DNA of 64,000 bases, from positions 28,455-92,454 of the IMG/VR virus record IMGVR_UViG_3300044846_003506; one strand, written 5' to 3'. The position numbers and the translations under genes were made by a program. Position 1 is the first letter of the stretch, and the number at the start of each line of letters is the position of its first letter. Source of the stretch: a virus. The notes below the pieces were generated by a model, which had not been told where the DNA came from, did not search any database, and worked only from the letters and a program-made list of their open reading frames with translations. Of the stretch, positions 39,647-47,865 are shown in pieces.

Positions 39647-39941
39647 ATTTGGAACATATATAAAAATGGAAACAGAAACAAGTACAAAACTAACTGGTGA
39701 TAAAATCACAGTATTTGTAGAAAGATTGAAAAAAATTGGAATTGATGTAAAACTATCAGGGAACTTTCCTTGGGTTTATATTACTGAGATCTGTGGTAAA
39801 AGAGTAACTGAAAAGTTTGAAGGAAATCACGGATTTACAATAATCTTTCTTCCTGGAAGAAACGATAGTCCACCATCTAATTTTACAGATATTACAGAGA
39901 TATTCAAACTATTAAGAAAATATACAAATGAAACTAATTAA
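39630..39941 (+). CDS. Hypothetical protein (METETSTKLTGDKI type)
   Basis: 103 aa. METETSTKLTGDKITVFVERLKKIGIDVKLSGNFPWVYI looks like a conserved start of a phage family, from memory; alpha/beta with no enzyme motif. ATG 39630 overlaps the upstream gene by 17 nt; ATG 39666 is an alternative. Overlaps the next gene by 14 nt. Confidence 0.55.
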   Translation: MEVKTKFGTYIKMETETSTKLTGDKITVFVERLKKIGIDVKLSGNFPWVYITEICGKRVTEKFEGNHGFTIIFLPGRNDSPPSNFTDITEIFKLLRKYTNETN

Positions 39942-40176
39942 ATTAACATCACATAGTGACAATAGTCCCATCTATATTAACATAGATGAAATCGGACATT
40001 TCAACGAAGGAGAAGTATCCAAAATGAATTCTAATGGTGTATTCAAACCGGAAAAATTTACCACAGTTGGTGTAACAACACATAATAATGGTGGGTTTAG
40101 AGTTAAAGAAACCCCAGAAGAAATTATTGTAAAAATTAAAATGATTAAAAACGCAAACAGTACACGAACAATATGA
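39928..40176 (+). CDS. Small FlbD-like beta protein
   Basis: 82 aa. MKLIKLTSHSDNSPIYINIDEIGHF...GVTTHNNGGFRVKETPEEI has the order of the FlbD/YkvI-type small beta family (PIYIN..I...G..V.E..EEI), often found in phages. Function unknown. ATGA overlap with the next gene. Confidence 0.5.
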   Translation: MKLIKLTSHSDNSPIYINIDEIGHFNEGEVSKMNSNGVFKPEKFTTVGVTTHNNGGFRVKETPEEIIVKIKMIKNANSTRTI

Positions 40177-40697
40177 ATTTAGACAAATTAACAATGGACG
40201 AACTTATTTCATTAAGAAATGAGATACAAGGAAGAATACATTCCTACACAGATGGGTATTTGTATATCTGTTCTGTCCGTCAGTTCGGTAGTGTATGGGA
40301 AGAAACCCCAAGTAGTTTATATGGTTTGAAAGAACTTTGTGATTCATATTACGGAGACAATGGTATTGTTGATGTTTATACTAACAACCCAAATTTGGAA
40401 TTTCCTGAGATGGAGTTTGAAAATTATGGTGACGTTATGTTTATTAAATCCGAGGATGATTACAGAGAGTGGATTAAACATACTAAGACTAAAAACCTTA
40501 TTGAAGATGTAACAAAACGACTTGATGAATGGGATGAAAGTAAAAATTTACCATTTAAGTACCGTCCTTCTTTTGCTCCACATTGGACAAGAGAAGATGT
40601 TAGTGAATGGGTTACAGAGTTTGAAAGTAAGAAGTGGGATTTTACTGAACCAAGATCTATGAAGATAAATTATCTTGAAGAAGATGGTGATAATTAA
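40173..40697 (+). CDS. Hypothetical protein
   Basis: 174 aa. Helical start (LDKLTMDELISLRNEIQGR), an alpha/beta middle (YLYICSVRQFG, YGLKELCDSYYGDNGIVDVYTNNP), Trp-rich acidic end (APHWTREDVSEWVTEF). No motif recognised; in the RNA-ligase transcription region. Confidence 0.5.
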   Translation: MNLDKLTMDELISLRNEIQGRIHSYTDGYLYICSVRQFGSVWEETPSSLYGLKELCDSYYGDNGIVDVYTNNPNLEFPEMEFENYGDVMFIKSEDDYREWIKHTKTKNLIEDVTKRLDEWDESKNLPFKYRPSFAPHWTREDVSEWVTEFESKKWDFTEPRSMKINYLEEDGDN

Positions 40698-40709
40698 AAA
40701 AATAATTTA

Positions 40710-40717
40710 TACCTTTG
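40710..40717 (+). promoter_or_regulatory. TACCTTTG -7 box, leaderless geometry
   Basis: Matches TAnnTTTG and ends 4 nt before ATG 40722; no clear TTTG at -33. Confidence 0.5.
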
Positions 40718-40721
40718 TATT

Positions 40722-40982
40722 ATGGAATTAGAAAAATTTGAACAAGCAAAAAAAATAAAAGAAACACTTGATAGGTTGGAAACACAAAAATCTAAATTAG
40801 AATATGCACTTAAATCTTGTTCTTTGGGGGCAACAATTGCATACTCAAGAGGTGGAGAATTCCGAAGTAAAGGTGAAATCAATCTTTATGACACAGGAGC
40901 AATTAGGGGGATGTTAACTAAAGAACTTGAGAGAATAAATGGGGAAATAGAGTTAGTGAACAAAGAATTTGAAAATATATAA
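40722..40982 (+). CDS. Small coiled-coil protein
   Basis: 86 aa: helix, a central SLGATIAYSRGGEFRSKGEINLYDTG beta hairpin, helix. Two bases separate it from the RNA ligase gene; possibly co-expressed with it from the promoter at 40710. Confidence 0.5.
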   Translation: MELEKFEQAKKIKETLDRLETQKSKLEYALKSCSLGATIAYSRGGEFRSKGEINLYDTGAIRGMLTKELERINGEIELVNKEFENI

Positions 40983-40984
40983 AT

Positions 40985-42112
40985 ATGGAAAATCAAAATA
41001 GTGTATCATACGTAGGGGTAATAGGTTCAGTATCTGAAATACCAGGTGCCGACAACATAGAATTAGTAACTGTTGGTGGTTGGAATGCCATAACTAAAAA
41101 AGGTGAATATAAGGTTGATGATCTTGTAGTTGTTGCAACTACTGATGCGGTAATACCAAAAGAATTATCAGATAAATTGGGGGTTACTAATTATTTACGT
41201 AAAGGTCAAAGAGTTAGGACTGTAAAACTTCGCGGGGTTTATTCTGAATGTCTTTTAATACCTAACAAATACATACCAGGTTTTGGGGATGTATATTATG
41301 TGGGGATGGACTTAATGGAAAAAATGGGAATACATAAGTATGAACCACCTGTAAAAACTATACAGTTAAGTGTAGGTGGACGTAAAGTGAAATACCACCA
41401 AAATCCTAACTTCAAAGTTTACTACAAGTTTCCTAATCAAAAGAACGTACCTGATATGTTCAGTGAGGAAGATGAGGTTGTTATAACTCGTAAGTTACAC
41501 GGAACCAATGCTCGTTACGGGATAGTTAGAAAGAAAACACTTTCTTTGTGGGACCGAGTTAAAATGTTTTTTGGAAATGAGTGGGTGGCATTTGAGTATG
41601 TTTATGGTTCCCATAACGTTGAAAAAGGTTCAGACTCACAAGGGTTTTATGATACTAACGTATGGGAAAACATATCAAACAAATACAACATACGTCAAAA
41701 ATTATGGGATCACGTAAAAGATACTTACTATCCAGATAAGTTAACTGAAGGTGTTGTTATATATGGTGAGATATACGGTGCCGGTATACAAAAAAACTAT
41801 GAATACGGTTTAACTGATGTTAAGTTTGTTGGGTTTGATGTTGAAGTTGATGGTGAATACCAACCATACATAAATGAAACTGTACACTTTGATTGCCTAC
41901 AATTACCACAAGTAGAATTATTATACCAAGGTAATTGGAATAAGGAGGAACAAGATAAGTTTGTGTTCAATAATAACATAGAAGGTACCAAAGTACCACA
42001 CGAAGGTATAGTAGTTAAATCAGTAACTGGTGATCGTAGAAAAGTATCCAAAGTGATAAATCCCGACTACTTAATATACGGTGAAAAAAATAATGTTGGT
42101 GACTCTCACTAA
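40985..42112 (+). CDS. RNA ligase (Rnl2/DRB0094-like)
   Basis: 375 aa. Nucleotidyltransferase motif I KLHGTN with the adenylated Lys near 170, motif III/IIIa WVAFEYVYGSHN (about 199), motif IV EGVVIYGEIYGAG (about 255) and motif V HEGIVVKS (about 339). About 110 N-terminal residues (VGVIGSVSEIPGADNIELVTVGGW...) resemble the OB-type N-terminal domain of the DRB0094/Rnl5 group. Seals RNA ends using ATP. With the kinase and phosphatase at 36.7-37.7 kb, it completes the three activities of tRNA/RNA repair. Ends with a strong terminator. Confidence 0.85.
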   Translation: MENQNSVSYVGVIGSVSEIPGADNIELVTVGGWNAITKKGEYKVDDLVVVATTDAVIPKELSDKLGVTNYLRKGQRVRTVKLRGVYSECLLIPNKYIPGFGDVYYVGMDLMEKMGIHKYEPPVKTIQLSVGGRKVKYHQNPNFKVYYKFPNQKNVPDMFSEEDEVVITRKLHGTNARYGIVRKKTLSLWDRVKMFFGNEWVAFEYVYGSHNVEKGSDSQGFYDTNVWENISNKYNIRQKLWDHVKDTYYPDKLTEGVVIYGEIYGAGIQKNYEYGLTDVKFVGFDVEVDGEYQPYINETVHFDCLQLPQVELLYQGNWNKEEQDKFVFNNNIEGTKVPHEGIVVKSVTGDRRKVSKVINPDYLIYGEKNNVGDSH

Positions 42113-42127
42113 GAGTCACCTTTTTTT
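42098..42127 (+). terminator. Rho-independent terminator
   Basis: Perfect stem GGTGACTCT/AGAGTCACC (42098-42106, 42112-42120), T-run to 42127. The ligase stop codon is inside it. Confidence 0.9.
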
Positions 42128-42160
42128 ATTAACTTTATAAAAATATATAAATAAACAATT

Positions 42161-42403
42161 ATGATACAAACGGCAAGAGACATCATTTATGGTGTGTGCG
42201 ATAAAACAGGAAAATGTGATTCGTACTTTGGATTCTTCAAAAATGAAGATGATGCAAAAAAAGAAATTAAAATCCAAGCAAACAGATTAAAAGAAGATCT
42301 TGGATATATGGACATTGTGGTTAAAGAAGATAGAGCCGTTATACTGAAAACAGATAGAGTAGAGGAGTTATTAATCGTTATACATAATTTTGTTTTAAGA
42401 TGA
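42161..42403 (+). CDS. Hypothetical protein
   Basis: 80 aa alpha/beta (IIYGVCDKTGKCDSYFGFFKNEDDAKKEI), possible Cys pair CDKTGKC. ATATATAAATA precedes it, a reverse-oriented TATTTAT. ATGA overlap with the next gene. Confidence 0.5.
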   Translation: MIQTARDIIYGVCDKTGKCDSYFGFFKNEDDAKKEIKIQANRLKEDLGYMDIVVKEDRAVILKTDRVEELLIVIHNFVLR

Positions 42404-42609
42404 TGAATAAAAAATTTAACTTAGATCTAATACCGTTCCTATCAAAAAACCTTTTTTGGTATTCCATCATGGTATTAGTTAATAAATCATTTAACCCAAT
42501 AGATTGGTGGATCTCCCAATATTTTTGGGGTGGGGTATTGTTTGTTATATTTGAATTTTTTATATTTAGTTCATGTCTAATAGAAAATAAAGAAGAAAAT
42601 GGGAATTAA
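42400..42609 (+). CDS. Small membrane protein
   Basis: 69 aa, two hydrophobic segments (about 14-28 and 38-60) with a Trp-rich middle (IDWWISQYFWGGVLF). The last 11 nt overlap the WCT-domain gene. Function unknown. Confidence 0.5.
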   Translation: MMNKKFNLDLIPFLSKNLFWYSIMVLVNKSFNPIDWWISQYFWGGVLFVIFEFFIFSSCLIENKEENGN

Positions 42610-43639
42610 ACAATTAAAAAAAGAAAATGATTATCTTAACATGACATTAGTTGAAATGTTAGGAAAGTTCGATACAAGTAAGACCAAAAAATATACTCAA
42701 TTTTTGGTTAAAATGATAAATAAAAGAAGGGAGATTTTTAATAATGAAACTAAAGAAAATTACATACGTAATTTACAAAATAATCATTTGGATGAAGTTA
42801 TTCCTAGTTCTGATTTTGATAATAATATGATAAGACATTATGTTTGTGATAGTCTTTTTAGTCATGATGCTATGGAAAGATTTGTTGAATTTTGTAAATT
42901 AATGGATAAAGGATTAGTTGATGAAAAAGACATTAGTAAATACGATTCTTGGGATATGTTAGAAATGCAACTTTTTGAGGCTAAGAATAAAGACATGTTC
43001 AAAAAGTCAAAAAAAGAAATTAGTATTATTTTTGAGGACGAGAATTATTTAATTTTTAGACCATTAAGTTATATGGCATCTTGTTCTTACGGGTATCAAA
43101 CAAAATGGTGTACTGCAATGGTTAATGACGCATCGTATTTCTACAGTCATTCAAGAGGAGTTTTAATTTATTTAATTGATAAAAAAGAAAATAGAAAATT
43201 TGCATTCCATAGTCCTGTTAAAGAATTTTACGACATGGATTCACATGAAAATCTTGTATTTAAAACGTATAATCAAGAAGATAAACAAATAGACACAATC
43301 CAAACAGGTCTACCAATTAATATTATTAAGATCATTTTAATGGAGGCGGACACTAGTTTACCAACAACATTACCTAACTATAAGTTATTTTCGGAAGAGG
43401 AAAAAATTATTTTTAGAAAATACAATGGTTATGATACTGTAACAGAAGAATTGGTTGATGAATTACCAATGCCGACACAGGTGGAAGACTTTGCACCACG
43501 ACTACGAGTTGTACCAAGATTAAGAAGACATGCTGGATCAATGATTCCTTTTCCTACTATTGTTAGAAGAGAAGAAACAACGGAAGAATATCTAACCAAA
43601 TGTATCGTTGACCATATTAACGAGGACAATGATGATTAA
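42599..43639 (+). CDS. WCT-domain protein
   Basis: 346 aa. Helical N-terminal part, then a domain with TKWCTAMVNDASYFYSHSRGVLIYLIDKKE (about 168-197) and a FAFHSPVKEFYDMDSHENL strand region. The W-C-T-A/S core followed by a Y-x-Y/H...G-V/L-L-I/Y-Y-L/V-I strand is the same as in the 644-aa protein at 23017. The C-terminus contains PAPRLRVVPRLRRH-like basic residues. Catalysis is possible (conserved Cys, His) but unproven. Confidence 0.55.
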   Translation: MGIKQLKKENDYLNMTLVEMLGKFDTSKTKKYTQFLVKMINKRREIFNNETKENYIRNLQNNHLDEVIPSSDFDNNMIRHYVCDSLFSHDAMERFVEFCKLMDKGLVDEKDISKYDSWDMLEMQLFEAKNKDMFKKSKKEISIIFEDENYLIFRPLSYMASCSYGYQTKWCTAMVNDASYFYSHSRGVLIYLIDKKENRKFAFHSPVKEFYDMDSHENLVFKTYNQEDKQIDTIQTGLPINIIKIILMEADTSLPTTLPNYKLFSEEEKIIFRKYNGYDTVTEELVDELPMPTQVEDFAPRLRVVPRLRRHAGSMIPFPTIVRREETTEEYLTKCIVDHINEDNDD

Positions 43640-43655
43640 ATAATTGAAATAAAGA

Positions 43656-43862
43656 ATGGAAAATAATACATATAAAAAAGTAACTTGGGAATGTGGTGAA
43701 TGTAAAACACAACACGAGTCATTCTCAAATAGACGTTGGGACATGCAAATATGTGACTGCGGTAAAAGTGGTTATGATCTTGAAGAACATTACTCAAGAA
43801 CTATGGGTAGTGTTAAATTAATAAAGGAAGAAACATTAATAGAAAATACAAATGAGGACTAA
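43656..43862 (+). CDS. Small zinc-ribbon protein
   Basis: 68 aa with WECGECKTQHES (about 9-18) and MQICDCGKSGYD (about 30-40), a CxxC...CxC zinc ribbon. Overlaps the next gene by 11 nt. Function unknown. Confidence 0.55.
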   Translation: MENNTYKKVTWECGECKTQHESFSNRRWDMQICDCGKSGYDLEEHYSRTMGSVKLIKEETLIENTNED

Positions 43863-44385
43863 AGAAGAATGGGAAAATAGATATCAATGTGTTAGAAGAT
43901 TGATGTCAGTTATGGATTCATTAACTGAGGACTTTAATGATAACCATCAAATCTTGGAGACTTGTGCCACAATGTTAAGAAACCCTATTATATTTGATAA
44001 TAACGTTAAAGAGGTTAAATCAAAATTACCATTCCATGTTGAGAATATGGAAAAAGAAACGGATGATCACCTGATTGGAATGAGTAATATTGTTTTATAT
44101 ATACACAAAAAAGGTTTACATAAAAAATGGAAATCGGTAGAAGACTTTAAGAAAACTTTAAAGGCTTTAAATGTTTTATTACCGATAGAAAAGGCATTGA
44201 ATAACAGTAAAATATTCAAACATGAATGGAATTTTAATTACGATAATATAGAGTCCTGTATTGAATGGGATAAAAAATTAGAATCTGTTGGGATCAAAGA
44301 ATTGGTTTGTGATACAACAAAAGAAAAAATATCGGTCAAAAAAATAAAAGAACTTTGGTTCGAAGAAAATAAACATTATCTTTAA
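43852..44385 (+). CDS. Hypothetical helical protein
   Basis: 177 aa, all-helical (ENRYQCVRRLMSVMDSLTEDFNDNHQILE...), no motif. Coupled to the zinc-ribbon gene by overlap. Confidence 0.5.
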   Translation: MRTKEEWENRYQCVRRLMSVMDSLTEDFNDNHQILETCATMLRNPIIFDNNVKEVKSKLPFHVENMEKETDDHLIGMSNIVLYIHKKGLHKKWKSVEDFKKTLKALNVLLPIEKALNNSKIFKHEWNFNYDNIESCIEWDKKLESVGIKELVCDTTKEKISVKKIKELWFEENKHYL

Positions 44386-44388
44386 ATT

Positions 44389-44538
44389 ATGAATAGAAAA
44401 ATTGAAACATTTTTGGCAATACTTTATGTATTAAACGTTGGAATGTGTATTGTATTAGAGAATTGGATTGCTATTGGAGGTTGGGGTTGTGCATTACTTG
44501 CACAATTAAGAATTATGGGCGTTATTAAAATTGATTAA
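44389..44538 (+). CDS. 49-aa membrane protein
   Basis: Hydrophobic throughout (FLAILYVLNVGMCIVLENWIAIGGWGCALLAQ), two short transmembrane helices. Sits exactly between neighbours with a TAAATG junction. Function unknown. Confidence 0.5.
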   Translation: MNRKIETFLAILYVLNVGMCIVLENWIAIGGWGCALLAQLRIMGVIKID

Positions 44539-44967
44539 ATGAGACATCACGTAAACTTTTACACGAATAGGTTAGTTACCGAATGGTTAAAAAATGGTAA
44601 GATTATAATTGGTTGTGATCTTGATGATACAATTATTCCTTATAATGAAGAAATTAAAGACAACTGTAAAAAAATGGTCGATTTAATTTTGGAATGCCAA
44701 AAGGAAGGTATTATATTTTTAATCAATACCGCAAGAAGTGAATACCAATTAGAAAAAGCAAAAGAACAAGTTGAAGAACTTGGGATCACCGTACACGGAG
44801 TAAATAAAATGCATCCTGAATGGGATAAACCATATGGCGTAAATGGTAAGATATACGCTAATATATTCCTTGATGATAGAGGTGGTTTTTGGGACACTTA
44901 TTGGATATTGACAAACGCTTTAACCATGGTTAAAATAGAAAGAAAAAATGGGGGTAAGAATGAATGA
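44539..44967 (+). CDS. HAD-superfamily phosphatase-like protein
   Basis: 142 aa. Motif I GCDLDDTI (about 22-29; DxDxT), motif II NTARSE (about 60) and a late FLDDRG (about 114) acidic motif III/IV. No cap domain. Could act on nucleotides or nucleic-acid ends, like T4 phosphatase folds. First of three small HAD proteins in this region. Confidence 0.7.
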   Translation: MRHHVNFYTNRLVTEWLKNGKIIIGCDLDDTIIPYNEEIKDNCKKMVDLILECQKEGIIFLINTARSEYQLEKAKEQVEELGITVHGVNKMHPEWDKPYGVNGKIYANIFLDDRGGFWDTYWILTNALTMVKIERKNGGKNE

Positions 44968-45502
44968 TAATCACAGGACAGATCAGGAATTTGAAAACTT
45001 TTTGAAAAATATTGGTGGTATAAAAATTTCACATAAACCACACTTGGAATCAATAACAGAAAGAAAACGATTTGGTGTTGGAAATGGATGGTTAGGGATA
45101 CTCCAAAGACTTTTTGAGGTATTAATAAAAATGGGATGGGACAAAAGTTTTATTAACGTTAAAGAAAAATTTGGTGGTATGAGCATATTTTTGGATAACC
45201 TACCAGAAAATGGGTTTTACTTTGTGGTGGAAGCGGAAAAAGAAACATTTTCTGTTTGTGAAGTTTGTGGAGAACCGGGAGAACAAAATAGTATTAAAGG
45301 TTGGGTTTATACTTTATGTGAAAATCATAGAGACGAAAAACTATATATTGAATACCAAGGAAAAACATATTTGACAAAATTATTGGAACCAATAAATAAT
45401 GGTGATTTATATTACAACGCCAAGACTAATGAAATTATGGTTTGTGATGTTAATAATTTTTTTGATCCTTGGTCTTTAAAAGCCCATGAAGTTATAAAAT
45501 AA
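44960..45502 (+). CDS. Hypothetical protein with KEKFGGM and CxxC motifs
   Basis: 180 aa. GVGNGWLGILQRLFEVLIKMGWDKSFINVKEKFGGMSIFLD followed by CEVCGEPGEQ...GWVYTLCENH (about 95-120) is a pattern common in many phages: a KEKFGGLRFY segment plus a zinc finger C-x-x-C...C-x-x-H. Known only as a conserved hypothetical. Starts inside the HAD gene (8-nt overlap); ATG 44948 is an alternative. Confidence 0.65.
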   Translation: MNDNHRTDQEFENFLKNIGGIKISHKPHLESITERKRFGVGNGWLGILQRLFEVLIKMGWDKSFINVKEKFGGMSIFLDNLPENGFYFVVEAEKETFSVCEVCGEPGEQNSIKGWVYTLCENHRDEKLYIEYQGKTYLTKLLEPINNGDLYYNAKTNEIMVCDVNNFFDPWSLKAHEVIK

Positions 45503-45519
45503 AAATATTAACAAAATAC

Positions 45520-45551
45520 TTGACACATATTAAAAAATAGTATATGTTTTG
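45520..45551 (+). promoter_or_regulatory. TTGACA ... TATGTTTTG promoter-like sequence
   Basis: TTGACA at 45520-45525 and TATGTTTTG at 45543-45551, the same one-base-longer -7 variant as before the gp47-like gene. Confidence 0.4.
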
Positions 45552-45569
45552 AAAACAATTAATGAAATT

Positions 45570-46004
45570 ATGAATATTAAACAAGCACTTAAGTTAAAAA
45601 ACAAATTGATTAAATCAATTAGTGATAACACAAAATTACTTCAAGAGTATAATACGGTTGAAGTCGGAAATGAAAGACCATATTCACCTGTATTATTGAT
45701 GGGTAATATAACAAAATCAACATATGAGTTGATTGAATTAAAATCAAAAATTCATAGATCAAACGCTCCGATGTTTGAAAAGATTTTTGAAATGTCTGAA
45801 TTAAAATCAAACATCAAAGCACTTCAAAAGTTGGATTGTACTGAAGGTAAATCTAATAGAGATCGTTACCGAATGGAAAGTGAATTAGTATTAACGTCGG
45901 AAGTTTCTTTGGTTGAAAGAAATGAAATTATTAGAGAAATGGAAGATAGAATTGAGGAACTCCAAGATGAAATGGATGTGTTCAATTCAAATACAGAAAT
46001 ATAA
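45570..46004 (+). CDS. DIP1984/septicolysin-like helical protein
   Basis: 144 aa. NIKQALKLKNKLIKSISDNTKLLQEYNTVEVGNERPYSP...ELIELKSKIHRSNAPM and the RMESELVLTSEVSLVERNEIIREMEDRIEELQDEMDVFN end follow the DIP1984 family layout (EAL.xRk.Lk.ri..L..rl; li..iN.tN; D.l...vs). Helical, no known enzyme activity. TTG 45549 lies inside the promoter box, so ATG 45570 is chosen. Confidence 0.55.
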   Translation: MNIKQALKLKNKLIKSISDNTKLLQEYNTVEVGNERPYSPVLLMGNITKSTYELIELKSKIHRSNAPMFEKIFEMSELKSNIKALQKLDCTEGKSNRDRYRMESELVLTSEVSLVERNEIIREMEDRIEELQDEMDVFNSNTEI

Positions 46005-46200
46005 TTTGAGGATAAGATTAAAGTTAAACTGTATCTACTTAGAAAACCGAATGGTTAGGTGAATGATTCTGATAATGTATAGTCCCAAACTCAATAATCA
46101 ACTCTTGAAAATTCATTACTCTCATTATTTAAACTTCTTTATTTTTGCGGTTTTTAATCTTTGAATCAAATTATATAAAACCCCACTTAGGTGGGGTTTT
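46005..46200 (+). ncRNA. Gene-free interval, candidate untranslated RNA
   Basis: 220 bp separate the genes here, unusual in this window. It holds a TATAATTTG box at 46000-46008, a stretch resembling a tRNA D- and anticodon-arm without a T-arm (46045-46075), and a terminator at 46177-46201. No credible ORF. It could be a small RNA or simply a long 3' UTR. Confidence 0.25.
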
Positions 46201-46201
46201 T
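46177..46201 (+). terminator. Rho-independent terminator
   Basis: AAAACCCCAC/GTGGGGTTTT (46177-46186, 46191-46200), TTAG loop. Confidence 0.9.
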
Positions 46202-46213
46202 AATTTTATACCA

Positions 46214-46220
46214 TATTTAT
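46214..46220 (+). promoter_or_regulatory. TATTTAT motif (candidate phage promoter)
   Basis: Ends 4 nt before ATG 46225. Confidence 0.55.
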
Positions 46221-46224
46221 TGTT

Positions 46225-46830
46225 ATGAAATATGTTCTTAATGAATCACAAGCAAATGAGATATCAAAACAACTGATTAAAATGTCAGAGAATGTTGGTT
46301 ATTATGAAACATTAAGTAGATTTAAATTACCTTTATCGGCTGCCAAAATTTTCTTAAAACCAAAAAATAGAAACAACTTTAGTTGTCAAGAACTAACTGA
46401 GATAATGTTCTATTACATTTTTCAAACTAAAGATATACCAGAAGTATTAAAAGTTGGTGAAATGGTAATAACAAATGAACCATATGATGGTGACGGGTTT
46501 CATTGGAATACATCAATTGTTGATAGATCTGGAGTTGTAGAATCTACTTACGGTTACGCCCAACCGTTTCTATGTTCAAATGAAGAGAATAAAATGATAA
46601 TTAGTTTTCGTTTTGATTATTATACGAGAGGTAATTGGCAAGAACCTGATGATGATTATATTGAAGAAGATGAATTTCATCTTGAATTCACATACGATAT
46701 GAGTGACATTGAGTTTAAAACTTTAGATCAGGTAATATCTTGGTATTTAAACGAATACCCAAAAATAGTTAAAATGTCCGCAAAGGAGTATTTTAAAAAG
46801 GCAAAAAGTTATAACGAAAAACATTCGTAA
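46225..46830 (+). CDS. Hypothetical protein with VLNE leader
   Basis: 201 aa. Starts MKYVLNESQANEISKQLI, a short LxE/S leader-type N-terminus, then an alpha/beta domain with SCQELTEIMFYYIFQ and FHWNTSIVDRSGVVESTYGYAQPF (about 92-115), where a Cys, His and Asp could form a papain-like triad (C53...H93...D99). That idea is speculative. Own TATTTAT promoter. Confidence 0.55.
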   Translation: MKYVLNESQANEISKQLIKMSENVGYYETLSRFKLPLSAAKIFLKPKNRNNFSCQELTEIMFYYIFQTKDIPEVLKVGEMVITNEPYDGDGFHWNTSIVDRSGVVESTYGYAQPFLCSNEENKMIISFRFDYYTRGNWQEPDDDYIEEDEFHLEFTYDMSDIEFKTLDQVISWYLNEYPKIVKMSAKEYFKKAKSYNEKHS

Positions 46831-46838
46831 TTATTTTA

Positions 46839-46870
46839 TTTGTAAAATCAAAATTTTTTTACTATATTTG
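46839..46870 (+). promoter_or_regulatory. Strong Bacteroidota-type promoter, leaderless geometry
   Basis: TTTG 46839-46842, 20 nt, TATATTTG 46863-46870, then 5 nt to ATG 46876. Confidence 0.75.
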
Positions 46871-46875
46871 TATCT

Positions 46876-47454
46876 ATGAAAGTTATATTTTTAGACAACG
46901 ACGGAGTTATATGTCTCTCCAACAATTGGGGTGGACGAACTAAGAAATGGGCAAAATACCGTAGTGAAAACCCTGATGGTAGTAAAGAAAAAAAAGACGC
47001 ACCTGTTGAGTATCGTTTTGATGATTTTGACACAAAGGCTATTAAGGTACTTAATGAGATACTTGAAGAAACTGGAGCTGAAATTGTTGTAAGTTCAGAT
47101 TGGAAATTACACGCAACTCTTGAAGAACTTGGTGACTACTACGAAAGTCAGGGTATTATCAAACGACCAATTGCTTTAACACCTAATATACAACATTGTA
47201 CCGTTCATGGTGATTTATTTATGTGGTCACCACGATGGGAGTCAGAACAATTACGAACTATTGAAATTAAACAATATCTTCACGATCACCCTGAAATAAC
47301 TCACTGGGTTTCTATAGATGATTTAAATATGGGTAAGATTGGGGAGCCTTGGAAGGATGAATGGGCAATTGATAATTTTGTATTAACACCAAAATCAAAT
47401 GAAGGAATTAAACAATCAGGAGTAAAAGAAAAGATTATAAACTACTTAGGATGA
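46876..47454 (+). CDS. HAD protein of the Swiss-Army-Knife RNA-repair type
   Basis: 192 aa. Starts MKVIFLDNDGVIC (DxDG motif I at 7-10), then LEETGAEIVVSSDWKLHATLEEL (motif II Ser near 73), and HWVSIDDLNMG with acidic motif IV (about 153). This is the layout of the HAD domain found in Swiss-Army-Knife RNA-repair proteins. If so, it would remove a phosphate from RNA ends. It is promoted from a strong host-like promoter, consistent with early expression. Confidence 0.65.
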   Translation: MKVIFLDNDGVICLSNNWGGRTKKWAKYRSENPDGSKEKKDAPVEYRFDDFDTKAIKVLNEILEETGAEIVVSSDWKLHATLEELGDYYESQGIIKRPIALTPNIQHCTVHGDLFMWSPRWESEQLRTIEIKQYLHDHPEITHWVSIDDLNMGKIGEPWKDEWAIDNFVLTPKSNEGIKQSGVKEKIINYLG

Positions 47455-47514
47455 AAAATAAAAAAATAATAAATTAAAAACTTTTTTTAAAAGAATAATT
47501 GAGGTAATTAAAAT

Positions 47515-47865
47515 ATGGTAAATATAAATAATCTTTTAATCGGTATTGTTTTTGGGGGTTTGGCTCAGATACTAACATTTTTTCAACTACAAGGACAACT
47601 AAAATTTGATTGGATTAAAGATCACTATTGGTTGACAGTATTAACAGGTATACCAATATCTATGTTATTTATGTTTTCAGTAAAAAATATGATTTCTGCG
47701 TTTGGTGGTGAAATGTGGCCCTCCAGATTAATAGGTTTTAGTATAGGGGCAATGGTATTTACGTGGTTAAGTTGGGCGGTATTTAGTGAACCTCTAACAA
47801 CAAAAACATACGTTTGTTTATTTTTATCATTTATGATATTAATAATACAACTACTTTGGAAGTGA
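47515..47865 (+). CDS. Four-helix membrane protein
   Basis: 116 aa, four transmembrane segments (about 5-24, 40-57, 72-91, 96-114). No transporter signature. Overlaps a possible GTG-start peptide by 4 nt. Function unknown. Confidence 0.55.
   Translation: MVNINNLLIGIVFGGLAQILTFFQLQGQLKFDWIKDHYWLTVLTGIPISMLFMFSVKNMISAFGGEMWPSRLIGFSIGAMVFTWLSWAVFSEPLTTKTYVCLFLSFMILIIQLLWK

Noticed and set aside
46045-46075. tRNA-Ile-like stretch (D-arm plus CTGATAA loop)
   Set aside because: The anticodon stem does not pair, there is no GGTTCRANNC T-arm and no acceptor stem, so it is not called as a tRNA.
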